From: DATLLN01 sp963809205
GTDB taxonomy: Bacteria; Actinomycetota; Thermoleophilia; Gaiellales; JAICJC01
Length of the DNA stretch: 64,000 nucleotides
NCBI GenBank assembly: GCA_963809205.1
Contig: CAWEIS010000014.1
Span: 1 to 64,000, forward strand
Reading direction: 5' to 3'
Of the stretch, positions 31,845 through 41,399 are shown in pieces (within the stretch, counting starts at the first letter, position 1; the number at the start of each line of letters is the position of its first letter). The notes under the pieces are model-generated. The model was not told the DNA's origin. It saw only the letters and a list, made by a program, of their open reading frames with translations, and ran no database searches. The position numbers were made by a program, and so were the translations under genes.

Positions 31845-33329
31845 GTGGACCGCCCCGCCCCCGTCTCCGACCTCGACTGGGCGCCCGCCCGCGCACGTGA
31901 GTTCACCGGTCGAATGCTCGACCTGTGGATCGAGCTGCTCGAGCAGCTGCCCTCGTTGCCGGCGGCCCGCGGCGAGCCCGCCGATGCGGTCTCGCGCGCC
32001 ATGGCGTGGCCGCTGCCAGAGCAGCCGTTGCCCGACGATCAGATCGTCGAGCTGTTGCGCGGGCTGGTGTTCGAGCACTCCAGCTACCCGGGCCATCCCC
32101 GATTCATGGCGTACATCTCAGGCGGCGGCACCGTGCCCGGCGCCGCGGCCGATCTGCTGGCGGCCGGACTCAACCCCAACTGCGGCGGCTGGGTGCTCTC
32201 GCCGGCGGCCAGCGAGCTGGAGCTGCACCTGATGCGGCTGTTCGCCCGGCGCTTCGGGCTCCCAGAGGGCTCGGGCGGGCTGATGACCACGGGCGGAGCG
32301 ACGTCCAACTTCACCGCCCTCAAGGCCGCGCGTGACGCGGGCGCACCGGGATCGGTGCGCCGTGACGGGCTGGGCGGCGCGCGGATGACCATGTACGCGT
32401 CGACCGAGGCGCATGCCACCAACGTCGAGGCGGCCGACCTGCTGGGAATCGGCGAGTCGGCCGTCCGCGCGATCCCCACCGACGCGCGGCTGCGGATGCG
32501 CGTCGATGCGCTGGAGGATGCGATTGCCGCGGATCTGGCCGACGGCGCGGTGCCGTTCGCCATCGTCGCCAGCGCGGGCACCACAGGCACCGGCGCCATC
32601 GACCCGCTGCCGGAGATCGCCGACGTGGCGGAGCGGCACGGCCTGTGGCTGCACGTCGACGCGGCGTACGGCGGCGCAGCGGCCTTCGCTCCCGATCTGG
32701 CGCCCCTGCTGGCCGGCATCGAGCGCGCGGACTCGATCTCGTTCGACCCGCACAAGTGGCTCTACACGCCGCAGTCCAGCGCTTGCCTGCTCGTCCGCGA
32801 CGTCGCCGAGCTCGACCGCAGCTTCGGGGTCGAGGCCGCGTACGTCCGCGAGGACGCGGCGCTGTCGGGGATGGGCACCAACATCGGCGCGCTGGGCCCG
32901 CAATGGTCGCGGTCGTTCATGGCGCTCAAGGTCTGGATGTCGCTGGCCGCCCACGGGCTGGACGCGTACGGCCGGCGGATCAGCCACGACGTCGAGCTGG
33001 CCCGCTACCTGCACGCCGAGGCCGCCCGCCGCCCCGAGTTCGAGCCCGCCGGCGAGGTGTGCCTGGCGATCGCCTGCTTCCGCTACGTCCCACCCGGCCT
33101 GCCCGACGGGCCGGAGCGCGAGGCCTATCTGAACGCCCTCAACGAACGGCTGATGACGGCGCTGCGGATGGACGGCCGGGCGTTCCCGACGAACGCGGAG
33201 CTGAACGGCACCTACGTGCTGCGCGCGTGCATCGCCAGCTTCCGCACCGAGGCCGACGACATCGACCGGATGCTGGACGCGGCATCCGAGCTCGGCGCCG
33301 CGCTGGACGCCGAGCTGCGCCCGGCATGA
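31845..33329 (+). CDS. PLP-dependent group II decarboxylase (aromatic-L-amino-acid/glutamate type)
   Basis: This 494-aa fold-type I decarboxylase has SSYPGHPRFMAYISGGG near the N-terminus, the cofactor-site motif TTGGATSNFTAL, HVDAAYGGAA, and the PLP lysine in SFDPHKWLYTPQ. Its substrate class (aromatic amino acids, or an amino acid such as aspartate or glutamate) is not clear from sequence. It is intact, with a GTG start, and its stop overlaps the acetyltransferase start (ATGA). The downstream genes suggest a small amine or amino-acid metabolism operon. Confidence 0.9.
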   Translation: MDRPAPVSDLDWAPARAREFTGRMLDLWIELLEQLPSLPAARGEPADAVSRAMAWPLPEQPLPDDQIVELLRGLVFEHSSYPGHPRFMAYISGGGTVPGAAADLLAAGLNPNCGGWVLSPAASELELHLMRLFARRFGLPEGSGGLMTTGGATSNFTALKAARDAGAPGSVRRDGLGGARMTMYASTEAHATNVEAADLLGIGESAVRAIPTDARLRMRVDALEDAIAADLADGAVPFAIVASAGTTGTGAIDPLPEIADVAERHGLWLHVDAAYGGAAAFAPDLAPLLAGIERADSISFDPHKWLYTPQSSACLLVRDVAELDRSFGVEAAYVREDAALSGMGTNIGALGPQWSRSFMALKVWMSLAAHGLDAYGRRISHDVELARYLHAEAARRPEFEPAGEVCLAIACFRYVPPGLPDGPEREAYLNALNERLMTALRMDGRAFPTNAELNGTYVLRACIASFRTEADDIDRMLDAASELGAALDAELRPA

Positions 33330-33792
33330 TCCGGCCGCTCGCCGCGGACGACGCGGACGCGTGCGACGCGATCATCGGCGGGCTGCCCGAGTGGTTCGGC
33401 ATGGACGAGGGCATCGCCGAATGCGCCGCCGCCGTGCGCATCCAGCGCGGCCTGGTCGCCGAAGCGGACGGCGCCGTGGTCGGCTTCGTCACCCATCGCC
33501 TGCACTATCCGCAGGCCGCGGAGCTGACCTGGCTGGCCGTCTGCCCGGGGTGCGCAGCGGCAGGGCCACGGGCGGGAGCTGGTCGAGGCGCTGGCCCGTG
33601 AGCTGACCGGCGCCGGCGTGCGCCACCTGACGGTGCGGACGCTCTCCGACCGCAGCGACGACGAGCACTACGCCCGGACGCGAGCGTTCTACGCGGGCGA
33701 CCGGCTTCGTGCCGCTGCTCGACCTGCCCGAGCTGTGGGATGCGGAGAACCCGGCGATGGTGTTCGTCCGCGATCTAGACTCAGCCTCATGA
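33326..33792 (+). pseudogene. GNAT-family acetyltransferase (two apparent frameshifts)
   Basis: The N-terminal frame gives MIRPLAADDADACDAIIGGLPEWF and GFVTHRLHYPQAAEL. The acetyl-CoA motif QRQGHGRELVEALARE and the tail TRAFYAATGFVPLLDLPELW are found only after frame changes near 33552 and 33695. Removing two bases gives 154 aa, a normal GNAT. It is coupled to both neighbours by ATGA overlaps, which argues that the gene is real and that the indels may be sequence errors. Confidence 0.75.
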
Positions 33793-35302
33793 CTACGACG
33801 ACCAGCACCCAGACGCAGGATCCGGCCGAGCTCTTCTCCCGCCTCGGCATCGAGTACGAGGGCGGCGACCTCGAAGTTCGCTCGCCGATCACCGGCGAGC
33901 CGATCGCCCAGATCCACAGCACCACCGACGCCGAGGCGGAGGCGGCGATCGCCCGCTCGGTCGAATGCTTCCACGCCTGGCGCGACGTGCCGGCGCCGAG
34001 GCGCGGCGAGCTGGTGCGGCTGCTCGGCGAGGAGCTGCGCCGCGAGAAGGACACGCTGGGTGCGCTGGTCACGCTCGAGGCCGGCAAGATCACCCAGGAG
34101 GGCCTGGGCGAGGTGCAGGAGATGATCGACATCTGCGACTTCGCGGTCGGCCTCTCCCGCCAGCTCTACGGCCTGACCATCGCGTCCGAGCGCCCGGGCC
34201 ACCGGATGGCCGAGTCGTGGCACCCGCTGGGCCCGGTCGGCGTGATCACCGCGTTCAACTTCCCGGTCGCGGTCTGGAGCTGGAACTCCGCGCTGGCATT
34301 CGTCTGCGGCGATCCCGTGCTGTGGAAGCCGTCGTCGCGGACGCCGCTGACGGCGCTCGCCTGCCGCTCGCTGCTGCTGCGCGCCGCCGAGCGCTTCGGC
34401 GATGCGCCGGACGGCCTGCTCGAGGTGCTGATCGGCAGGCGCCGGCCGCGTGCTGGTCGACGACCCGCGCGTGCCGCTGGTGTCGGCGACCGGCTCGACG
34501 GCGATGGGCCAGAACCTCGCCCCGCGCGTCGCGTCGCGCCTCGGCCGCTCGCTGCTCGAGCTGGGCGGCAACAACGCCATGATCGTCACGCCGACGGCCG
34601 ACCTCGACCTGGCCGTGCGCGCCATCGTCTTCTCGGCGGTCGGCACCGCGGGCCAGCGCTGCACCAGCCTGCGCCGGCTGATCGTCCACGAGGACGTCGC
34701 CGACGGCCTGCTCGAGCGGCTGGAGCGGGCGTACGCCAGCGTCAAGGTCGACGATCCGCGCGAGCCGGGCACGCTGTGCGGGCCGCTGATCTCGACGTCC
34801 GCGTTCGACGACATGCAGGCCGCGCTCGACCGCGCGCGCTCGGACGGCGGCACGGTGATCGGCGGCGAGCGCGTGCTCGACGACCGCTGGCCCGACGCCC
34901 GCTACGTCCGCCCGGCGATCGTGCGGATGCCCGAGCAGACCGACGTCGTCCGCGAGGAGACGTTCGCCCCGCTGCTGTACGCGCTCACCTACGGCGACAT
35001 GGACGAGGCGATCGCTCTCCACAACGACGTGCCCCAGGGGCTGTCGTCGTGCATCTTCACGGGCGACCTCCGCGAGAGCGAGCGGTTCCTGTCGGCCGCC
35101 GGCTCGGACTGCGGCATCGCCAACGTCAACATCGGGCCCAGCGGCGCCGAGATCGGCGGCGCGTTCGGCGGCGAGAAGGAGACCGGCGGCGGCCGCGAAT
35201 CCGGCTCGGACGCGTGGAAGGCCTACATGCGCCGGCAGACGGCGACGGTCAACTACTCGACCGACCTGCCGCTCGCCCAGGGCATCCACTTCGACGTTCT
35301 AG
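33789..35302 (+). CDS. ALDH7-type semialdehyde dehydrogenase, probably 2-aminoadipate 6-semialdehyde (two apparent indels)
   Basis: This is an aldehyde dehydrogenase of the antiquitin/piperideine-6-carboxylate group, acting in lysine catabolism. The family markers are LELGGNNAMIV, the catalytic Cys in GTAGQRCTSLRR, and EIGGAFGGEKETGGGRESGS near the C-terminus. The N- and C-terminal parts change frame near 34438, where CAGGCG should read CAGCG. A second extra base at about 35297 removes the expected stop after GIHFDV, so the literal frame runs to 35412. With both corrections it is 503 aa. Confidence 0.85.
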
Positions 35303-36512
35303 GCGACGCCGGAAGCGGGCGGCGCACGGCCGTCACCGTGAACCAGGCGGCCGGCACCGCCGCGATCAGCATCGCCCCGACGCCGAGGGCGATGGCGCCC
35401 ATCTGCGAGTAGATGACGCCACCGGCCAGCGCGAACCCGGCGCCGGTCAGGCCCGAGGCCAGATCGGTGAACCCGAGCAGCTTGCCGCGCTCTGCGGGCA
35501 GCGCGATGTCGGTCAGCTCGGCGGCGGCCGCCACGAACGCGACGTTCCAGCCGATCCCCAGGCCGAACAGGCAGACGCACGACGCGGCGACGCTGTGCGC
35601 CCAGCCGATCCCGGCGGCGGACACCGCCTCGACCAGCAGGCCGCCGATCAGCGCCGGGCGCCGGCCCATGTCGTCCACGAACCGGCCGACGACCAGCACC
35701 AGCGCGTACATGCCGACGATGTGGGCGCTGATCACGGTGAAGACGTCGGCCTGCGGGTGGCCGTTGCCGACCACGACGTAGCCGCTCAGGTTCATCACCG
35801 AGACCATCACCGAAAAGCTGGCCACGGCGGCCACCACCGCGACGATCGCCCCGGGCCGGCGCAGGATCTCGGCCAGCGGCGCCGGCTCCGCGCGCGGCGC
35901 GTCCCCGTGGTGGCGCTCGGCGAACACGCTCGGGTCGGGCTTCACCTGGAGCACGATCAGCGTGCCCAGCACCATGATCGCGCCGGCCGCCAGGTACGGG
36001 ATGACCAGCGATTCGGAGTCGAGCGTCTTGCCCTCCAGCAGCGGCCGGAACACCAGCGGGCCGAGCGCCGCGCCGAACAGCGAGCCGAACAGCACCAGCG
36101 AGATGCCGCGGCCGCGCCTGGCGGGCGGGTACAGGTCGGCCGCCGCGACGCGCGCCAGCAGCACGGTGCCGCTGGAGACGCCGATCAGCATGAACCCGGG
36201 GATCACCAGCAGCCATGTGTCGGCGGCCGAGCCGGCCGCCGCCAGCACGCAGCCGGCAACGCCGCACAGGCAGCCGGCGGCCAGCACCGGCACCCGTCCG
36301 CGCCGGTCCATCGCCCGGCCGGCGGGCAGCGCGGCCAGCGCCGCCGACGCCAGGAACACCGCCGGGCCCAGCCCGAGGATCGACTCGATGCCGGTGACCA
36401 GGACGAGCGTGATCGTCGCCACCGCGACGACCAGCTGCAGCATCCCGGAGAGGCACGTCAGGGTCGCCGCCAGGAGCACGGTCGAGCGGCGGACGATGTG
36501 CGGCTCGATCAC
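35253..36512 (-). CDS. Major facilitator superfamily transporter
   Basis: This is a 419-aa membrane protein with about 12 hydrophobic segments. The MFS loop motif appears as GRAMDRRGRVPV after TM2 and GRFVDDMGRRP after TM8. The start is GTG 36512, overlapping the upstream ABC permease stop as GTGA, so it is transcribed with the zinc-uptake genes. The literal C-terminus overlaps the convergent dehydrogenase. The last about 15 residues may be an artefact of the indel near 35297. The substrate is unknown. Confidence 0.85.
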   Translation of the reverse strand: MIEPHIVRRSTVLLAATLTCLSGMLQLVVAVATITLVLVTGIESILGLGPAVFLASAALAALPAGRAMDRRGRVPVLAAGCLCGVAGCVLAAAGSAADTWLLVIPGFMLIGVSSGTVLLARVAAADLYPPARRGRGISLVLFGSLFGAALGPLVFRPLLEGKTLDSESLVIPYLAAGAIMVLGTLIVLQVKPDPSVFAERHHGDAPRAEPAPLAEILRRPGAIVAVVAAVASFSVMVSVMNLSGYVVVGNGHPQADVFTVISAHIVGMYALVLVVGRFVDDMGRRPALIGGLLVEAVSAAGIGWAHSVAASCVCLFGLGIGWNVAFVAAAAELTDIALPAERGKLLGFTDLASGLTGAGFALAGGVIYSQMGAIALGVGAMLIAAVPAAWFTVTAVRRPLPASPRTSKWMPWASGRSVE

Positions 36513-37366
36513 CGCGCCATCATGCCAGACGGCCTGGGCCGACCGGCCGGCCGCAGGCGACGCGCCTCGACCGCGATGAACACGGCGAAGAACACCGCCG
36601 TGGACGTCAGCACGATGGCGCCGCCGGAGGCGACCGCCCACCAGAACGAGATGTACAGCCCCACCACGCCCTCGATCGCGCCCAGCGCCGCGGCAGTCAC
36701 CTGCATCACCACCAGCCGGTTGGTCAGCAGCCGCGCGGTCGCCGCGGGCGTGACCAGCATGGCCAGCACCAGGATGTTGCCGATGGCGCGCAGCGAGACG
36801 ACGATCGCCAGCGTGATCAACGCCAGCAGGACGAGGTCGAGCACGAACACCGGGTAGCGCATCGCCTGCGCCATCTCGCGGTCGAACGCGATCAGCGAGA
36901 ACTCCTTGTTGAACAGGAAGACAGCGCCGACCACCACCAGCGTCGCCGCACCCGCCATCGCCAGGTCGGACGCGCTGACTCCGAGGATGTTGCCGAACAG
37001 CAGCTCGGCCACGTCCTTCTGGTACGTCGCCAGGCTCGACACCAGCACCACGCCGAGCGCGAACATGCCGGCGAACAGGATGCCGATGGCGGTGTCCTCG
37101 GAGACGCGGCGGCCGCGGCTGATCACAGCGATCCCCAGCGCCGTTATCAGGCCCACGATCAGCGCGCCCAGCAGGATGCTGCGGCCGGCGGCGAACGCGA
37201 TCACGATGCCTGGGAACACGGCGTGGGTCAGCGCGTCGCCGATGAAGGCGAGGCCGCGCAGCACGACGTAGCTGCCGAGTACGCCCGAGGCGACGCCCGT
37301 CAGCAGCACGGCGACCAGGGCGCGCTGCATGAACTCGAACTGGAGCGGGTCGGTGAGGTAGTGCAT
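36509..37366 (-). CDS. znuB: Zinc/manganese ABC transporter permease
   Basis: This is a 285-aa ABC-3 family permease with about eight transmembrane segments and family stretches GVLGSYVVLRGLAFIGDAL, THAVFPGIVIAF and AIGNILVLAMLVTPAATA. It forms the membrane channel with the ZnuC-like ATPase. The start is ATG 37366, overlapping the ATPase stop (TGATG). The context with a Fur-family regulator and a Zur-box candidate supports zinc rather than manganese. Confidence 0.92.
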   Translation of the reverse strand: MHYLTDPLQFEFMQRALVAVLLTGVASGVLGSYVVLRGLAFIGDALTHAVFPGIVIAFAAGRSILLGALIVGLITALGIAVISRGRRVSEDTAIGILFAGMFALGVVLVSSLATYQKDVAELLFGNILGVSASDLAMAGAATLVVVGAVFLFNKEFSLIAFDREMAQAMRYPVFVLDLVLLALITLAIVVSLRAIGNILVLAMLVTPAATARLLTNRLVVMQVTAAALGAIEGVVGLYISFWWAVASGGAIVLTSTAVFFAVFIAVEARRLRPAGRPRPSGMMAR

Positions 37367-38112
37367 CAGTGCTCGTGGTGCCCCTCGGGCGCGAGGATGC
37401 GGACGCCGCCGACGTCGAGCACCGAGGCCCCGTAGGCGGCGGCCAGGCACTCCGGGTTGAGCGTCTCCCGCGGCGGCCCGAAGGCGCAGACGCGACCTGC
37501 CAGCAGGCACAGCAGGTCGCAGCGCTCGGCCGTCCAGGAGAGGTCGTGCGTGGAGATGATCGCGCTGCGCCCCTGCTCGCGGAGCCGGTCGAGGGTCTCG
37601 GTGAACAGCGCCTCGGTCGCCGCGTCGGCGCCGGACAGCGGCTCGTCCAGCAGCACCAGGCTCGCATCCTGCATCAGCGCGCGGGCGAGCAGCACACGCT
37701 GGCGCTGGCCGCCCGACAGCTCGCCGACCTGGCGGCGGGCGAGGTCGTCCATGCCGACCCCGGCGAGCGCGTCCATGGCTCGGCCGCGCTCCGTGCGCGA
37801 CGGACGGCGCAGCCACCCGGCCCGCCGGTACGACCCCTGCAGGGCGACCTCGAGCGCGTCCAGCGGGAAGTCCCATGCGCCCGGCCCCAGCTGCGGCATG
37901 TAGCTCGCGGTGCCGCCCAGCCCGATCGTCCCCGACGCGACCGGCAGCATGCCGACGATCGCCCGCAGCAACGTTGTCTTGCCAGCGCCGTTGGGACCGA
38001 CCAGGCCGACCACGGCGCCCCGCGGCACATCCAGCGTGACGTCGTCGAGCACGCGCCGTTCGCCGAGGTCGACCGACAGGCTGCGGGTGCTCAGCGCGAG
38101 GTCAGCGTCCAT
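37366..38112 (-). CDS. znuC: Zinc/manganese ABC transporter ATPase
   Basis: This 248-aa ATPase has Walker A GPNGAGKTTLLRA near 39-51, signature LSGGQRQRVLLARAL near 134-148, Walker B LVLLDEP and H-loop STHDL. It ends with a histidine-rich tail (GHHEH), common in metal transporters. Its ATG lies 11 nt inside the end of the regulator gene. The order zur, znuC, znuB, MFS on one strand and znuA divergent indicates one metal-responsive locus. Confidence 0.93.
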   Translation of the reverse strand: MDADLALSTRSLSVDLGERRVLDDVTLDVPRGAVVGLVGPNGAGKTTLLRAIVGMLPVASGTIGLGGTASYMPQLGPGAWDFPLDALEVALQGSYRRAGWLRRPSRTERGRAMDALAGVGMDDLARRQVGELSGGQRQRVLLARALMQDASLVLLDEPLSGADAATEALFTETLDRLREQGRSAIISTHDLSWTAERCDLLCLLAGRVCAFGPPRETLNPECLAAAYGASVLDVGGVRILAPEGHHEH

Positions 38113-38503
38113 CGGCCGCGCACGCGGAGCACCGTGCCGGGAGCGAGCCGAGCGCCTCGTCGGCCAGCTCGAACCCGGCCGCCTCCACCGCGGTGCGCAC
38201 CGGCTCCAGCGCGCATCCCGCCAGCGTCGCCGTGGCGCCGCAGTCGACGCAGACGACGTGGTGATGGTGGCCGGCTGCGGTGCAGAAGACGTAGGTCGCC
38301 TCGCCGCCGCGCGTCCCGGCCTCCTCGACGAACCCCTCCTCGCGCCACCGGTCGACGGCCCGATACGCGGTGGTCAGGCCCAGCGTCGGCTGCGCCGCGC
38401 GTGCCGTCCGGTGCAACTCCGCCACCGTGAACGCGCGGCCCATCTCCCGGCCGGCCCGCAGCAGCACGGCGCGGTTCTTGCGGTTGCGTCCCAGTTCCTC
38501 CAT
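38102..38503 (-). CDS. zur: Fur-family metalloregulator, Zur-like
   Basis: This 133-aa repressor has a winged-helix domain (AELHRTARAAQPTLGLTTAYRAVDRW) and a metal-binding C-terminal half. That half carries GHHHHVVCVDCGAT and a second Cys pair, CSACAADG. It is likely to repress the locus when zinc is replete. The ATG at 38503 lies 46 nt from the box at 38549. Zur identity is inferred from the genes around it. Fur-type metal specificity cannot be read directly. Confidence 0.88.
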   Translation of the reverse strand: MEELGRNRKNRAVLLRAGREMGRAFTVAELHRTARAAQPTLGLTTAYRAVDRWREEGFVEEAGTRGGEATYVFCTAAGHHHHVVCVDCGATATLAGCALEPVRTAVEAAGFELADEALGSLPARCSACAADGR

Positions 38504-38548
38504 GGCTGCAGCGTACTGAAGATGGGAGTGAGAGTCAAAGTACGGAAA

Positions 38549-38563
38549 TGAAAACTCGTTTCA
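38549..38563. promoter_or_regulatory. Zur/Fur box candidate
   Basis: TGAAAACTCGTTTCA is a 15-bp imperfect palindrome (TGAAA/TTTCA arms). It lies in the 79-nt divergent gap between zur and znuA, 20 nt upstream of the znuA GTG. Spacing and arms resemble known Zur boxes (TGAAAnnnnnTTTCA type). Binding is inferred. Confidence 0.7.
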
Positions 38564-38582
38564 CTCATGCTACCCTCGGGCC

Positions 38583-39512
38583 GTGAACCGCATGCTGCTG
38601 ACGTGTCTTTGCGCCCTCGCGGCGGCCGGCTGCGGCACGACGACGATCGGCTCGTCCGCGGGGCCGGGCCAGATCACGGTGGTCGCGACGACGACTCAGA
38701 TGCAGGATCTCGTCCACAACGTCGGCGGGTCGCACGTCCACGTGGTCGGCGTGCTCGAGCCGAACGTCGACCCCCACGACTTCTCGCCCACCCCGCAGGA
38801 CGCCGTCGCGCTGGCCGGCGCCGACCTGGTGGTCGAGTCCGGCGTCGGCGTGGACGCCTGGGCCCAGGAGCTGATCTCCGACGCCGGCGTGGACGCGCCC
38901 ACGTTCGTCGCGTCGGCCGGCCTGCCGCTGCGGGCGGGCGACTCCGCCGAACCCGACGGCGATCCGCACTGGTGGCACGACCCGACCCTGTTCGAGCAGG
39001 CGGCGACGGCGCTCGCGGCGAAGCTGGCCGCGGTCGACCCGAAGCACGCCGCCGGCTACCGGGCGAACGCCGCCCGCTACGTCACCGAGCTGCGCCGGAT
39101 GGACGCCCGCAACCGGCGGTTGATCGCTTGCGTGCCGGCCGGCGAGCGGAAGCTGGTGACCAACCACGATGCGTTCGGCTACTTCGCCGCACACTACGGC
39201 CTGTCGGTGGTCGGCTCGGTGATCCCCTCCCTGTCCACCGCCGCCCAGCCCAGCGCACAGCAGGTCGCTGCGCTGATCGAACGGATCCAGCAGCAGCACG
39301 TCCGGGCGATCTTCACCGAGTCGTCGATCAACCCGCAGCTCGAGCAGCAGATCGGCAGGGAGGCCGGGGTCAGGGTCTACGCCAACCTGTACGGCGACAC
39401 GCTCGGCGCGAGCGGCTCGCCGGGCGCGACCTATATCGGCATGGAGAAATCGAACGTCCAGAACGTGGTGACCGGGCTGCTCGGCCACGCCCCGAATGCC
39501 GGGAGGTGCTGA
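38583..39512 (+). CDS. znuA: Zinc-binding lipoprotein of the ABC transporter (cluster 9 solute-binding protein)
   Basis: This 309-aa exported protein has a lipobox LAAAGC at about residues 12-17, and captures zinc for ZnuBC. Metal-ligand histidines lie in NVDPHDFSPT, DPHWWHDP and TNHDAFGYFAAHYG, with the late acidic ligand in NLYGDTLG. The usual long His-rich loop is absent. The start is GTG 38583. The 3' end overlaps the convergent NlpC/P60 gene by 82 nt. Confidence 0.93.
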   Translation: MNRMLLTCLCALAAAGCGTTTIGSSAGPGQITVVATTTQMQDLVHNVGGSHVHVVGVLEPNVDPHDFSPTPQDAVALAGADLVVESGVGVDAWAQELISDAGVDAPTFVASAGLPLRAGDSAEPDGDPHWWHDPTLFEQAATALAAKLAAVDPKHAAGYRANAARYVTELRRMDARNRRLIACVPAGERKLVTNHDAFGYFAAHYGLSVVGSVIPSLSTAAQPSAQQVAALIERIQQQHVRAIFTESSINPQLEQQIGREAGVRVYANLYGDTLGASGSPGATYIGMEKSNVQNVVTGLLGHAPNAGRC

Positions 39513-41089
39513 GCCCGCCGGTCGATCCACGGGGTCTGGACGTTGGGGCGGAGCACCGGCAGCGGCGGCTCCGCGGGCACCCGGGCGACCTGGGCGACGT
39601 CGATCAGATCGATGGCGGGCGTGATCGGCGGTGCAGGCGCGGCCAGCGTGGCGACCATCGAGCTGGCCCGGAGCAGTGAGATCTGCAGCGCCCGCTCGCG
39701 GGCGATCCGGTCGGCCTCGAGTTCGCGCTGCAGCTCCGCCCGGCTGAGGCGGTGCGCCGTGCGAATCGCGTGGCGCGCTTCCTTCAGCCCGAACACGAGC
39801 TTCGAGCCGTGCGGGCCGTCATTCCAGAGCGTGCCGAACCCATCCCACGGCGTGTCGGACAGCGGCACCAACTCGACCAGTGCACCGCGGTGCGGCGCGA
39901 CGACGACCTTGCCGCGGCCGACGAACATGCCGACGTGGTACGGCTCGCCGGTCGGCGCTCCCAGGAACACCAGGTCGCCGGGGCGCAGCTGAGTGCGCTT
40001 GATCGGCTTGGCCAGGTACCAGAGCACCGCGGCAGTGGGCCGGCCGGGGAGCGTGAACCCGGCGGCGTCGTACGCGTAGTCGACCAGGCCCGAGCAGTCG
40101 AAGCCGCCCTCGGCGCGGCTCTCGCCGCCCCAGATGTAGGGCCAGTCGAGCTGCGCGGCCGCTGCCAGGATCACCGAGGCGCGGGCCTTGGTGGTGTTCG
40201 ACGTCGACGGGAACAGCGGGTTGTGGGTGATCTCGATCGGCCCGTGATGCTGCTTGGGCTTGTGATGGTGCTGATGCTGCTGGTGGTGGTGGTGATGATG
40301 ATGATGCTTGCCGCCGCCCTGGGCGTGGTGCTTGCCACCGCCGTCATGCGCCCCATCGCCTCCACCGCCCTGCGACCCACCGCCGCCGGGATCGGGATGA
40401 CCGCTACCGCCGCCTGTGCCGCCGCCGCCGCCCCCACCGCCGCCCCCCGGGTCGATCTGGGGCGGCGTCTCCAGAGCGGCCGCGTAGCCGACGTAGATGT
40501 CGGTGCCCGCGGGCACCCCGCCGTAGTCGGCCGACAGGTGCAGATGCATCGTGTACCGGGCATGGCGGCCCGCAGAGTCCTGGAAGCTCTCGTCGAACGT
40601 CAGCATGCCCCAGTCGCCGACCGGGATCGGCCCGGCGCCGGGATCGGCCGGTGCACCGAGCACCTGCAGCCCGTCGACGCCTGAGTCGCCCGCGTCGTAG
40701 TCGACCTCACTGCCGTCGAGGCAGGCGCTCATCCGCGACTCGACCGTGGTCGCCGTGACTGCGCCGCCCAGCAGTGAAAGCGCGGTGATGTCTGACGCCC
40801 CGCGGATGCACGCCGAGTCCGACGTGACCGACGCGGACGACGCACCGGAGCCCGCGGCGGCCGGCGGCAGCGTCGCCGGGTCGACGTCGGCCGACTCGGA
40901 CGTGCCCGCGACCCAGCCCGAGTTGGAGGTCGATCCGTCGGGCGCGGCGATCACGACCACGGCCGCCGCGCCGTCCTGCGCAGGATCGGCCGACGCGGCG
41001 CCGCCGCTCAACGCCACGACCGCGACGGTGGCGCAGCAGACCGCTGTCCACCGCCGTAGCAAGTGCCAGTGAAACCCCGAGTTGCCCAT
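39431..41089 (-). CDS. Secreted NlpC/P60 peptidoglycan hydrolase with His-rich linker
   Basis: This protein of about 552 aa has a signal peptide (FHWHLLRRWTAVCC..., cleaved after ASADP). A novel N-terminal domain of about 210 aa is followed by a Gly-rich then His-rich linker (about 240-310, with an eight-His run and HHH clusters). An NlpC/P60 domain then shows catalytic Cys in GGFDCSGLVDYAYDAAG, His in EPYHVGMFVG and PHRG. The tail is unassigned. It probably cleaves cell-wall peptides. The His tract beside a zinc locus suggests metal binding. The start is ATG 41089; an upstream extension lacks family features. Confidence 0.88.
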   Translation of the reverse strand: MGNSGFHWHLLRRWTAVCCATVAVVALSGGAASADPAQDGAAAVVVIAAPDGSTSNSGWVAGTSESADVDPATLPPAAAGSGASSASVTSDSACIRGASDITALSLLGGAVTATTVESRMSACLDGSEVDYDAGDSGVDGLQVLGAPADPGAGPIPVGDWGMLTFDESFQDSAGRHARYTMHLHLSADYGGVPAGTDIYVGYAAALETPPQIDPGGGGGGGGGGTGGGSGHPDPGGGGSQGGGGDGAHDGGGKHHAQGGGKHHHHHHHHQQHQHHHKPKQHHGPIEITHNPLFPSTSNTTKARASVILAAAAQLDWPYIWGGESRAEGGFDCSGLVDYAYDAAGFTLPGRPTAAVLWYLAKPIKRTQLRPGDLVFLGAPTGEPYHVGMFVGRGKVVVAPHRGALVELVPLSDTPWDGFGTLWNDGPHGSKLVFGLKEARHAIRTAHRLSRAELQRELEADRIARERALQISLLRASSMVATLAAPAPPITPAIDLIDVAQVARVPAEPPLPVLRPNVQTPWIDRRAQHLPAFGAWPSSPVTTFWTFDFSMPI

Positions 41090-41297
41090 GAGTTGCTGCA
41101 AGGGTACAGGCTGCCCGTCGGAACGGCACCCGAAACGACACAGTTCACCGGCCCGTCGCATTCTCGTAACGTGGACGCCCGAGGGGCCGGGATGGTTCCG
41201 GCGACACCTCTGTCGTCTCACGTGCCAGGGTGTCCTCCTTCGTCGGGGAAGCGCTCACCCGAACATGTCCGGCACGGCCGCGCAGAATACACCGGTC

Positions 41298-41321
41298 GGG
41301 GTCTGACCCCGCTCTGACCCC
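41298..41321. repeat. GGGGTCTGACCCC palindrome with extra half-site
   Basis: GGGGTCTGACCCC at 41298-41310 is followed by a further CTGACCCC half-site ending at 41321. It lies in a 560-nt gene-free gap (41090-41649) that also holds the tandem duplication at 41400-41668. Reading frames crossing the gap are repeat-derived and look non-coding. Confidence 0.6.
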
Positions 41322-41399
41322 GCTTGACAAGCAATTCGCGCACGACCCGTTACGCACCCGTGCCGATCCCGCCCCGGCCGGCGAACGCCCTCCCCACTG

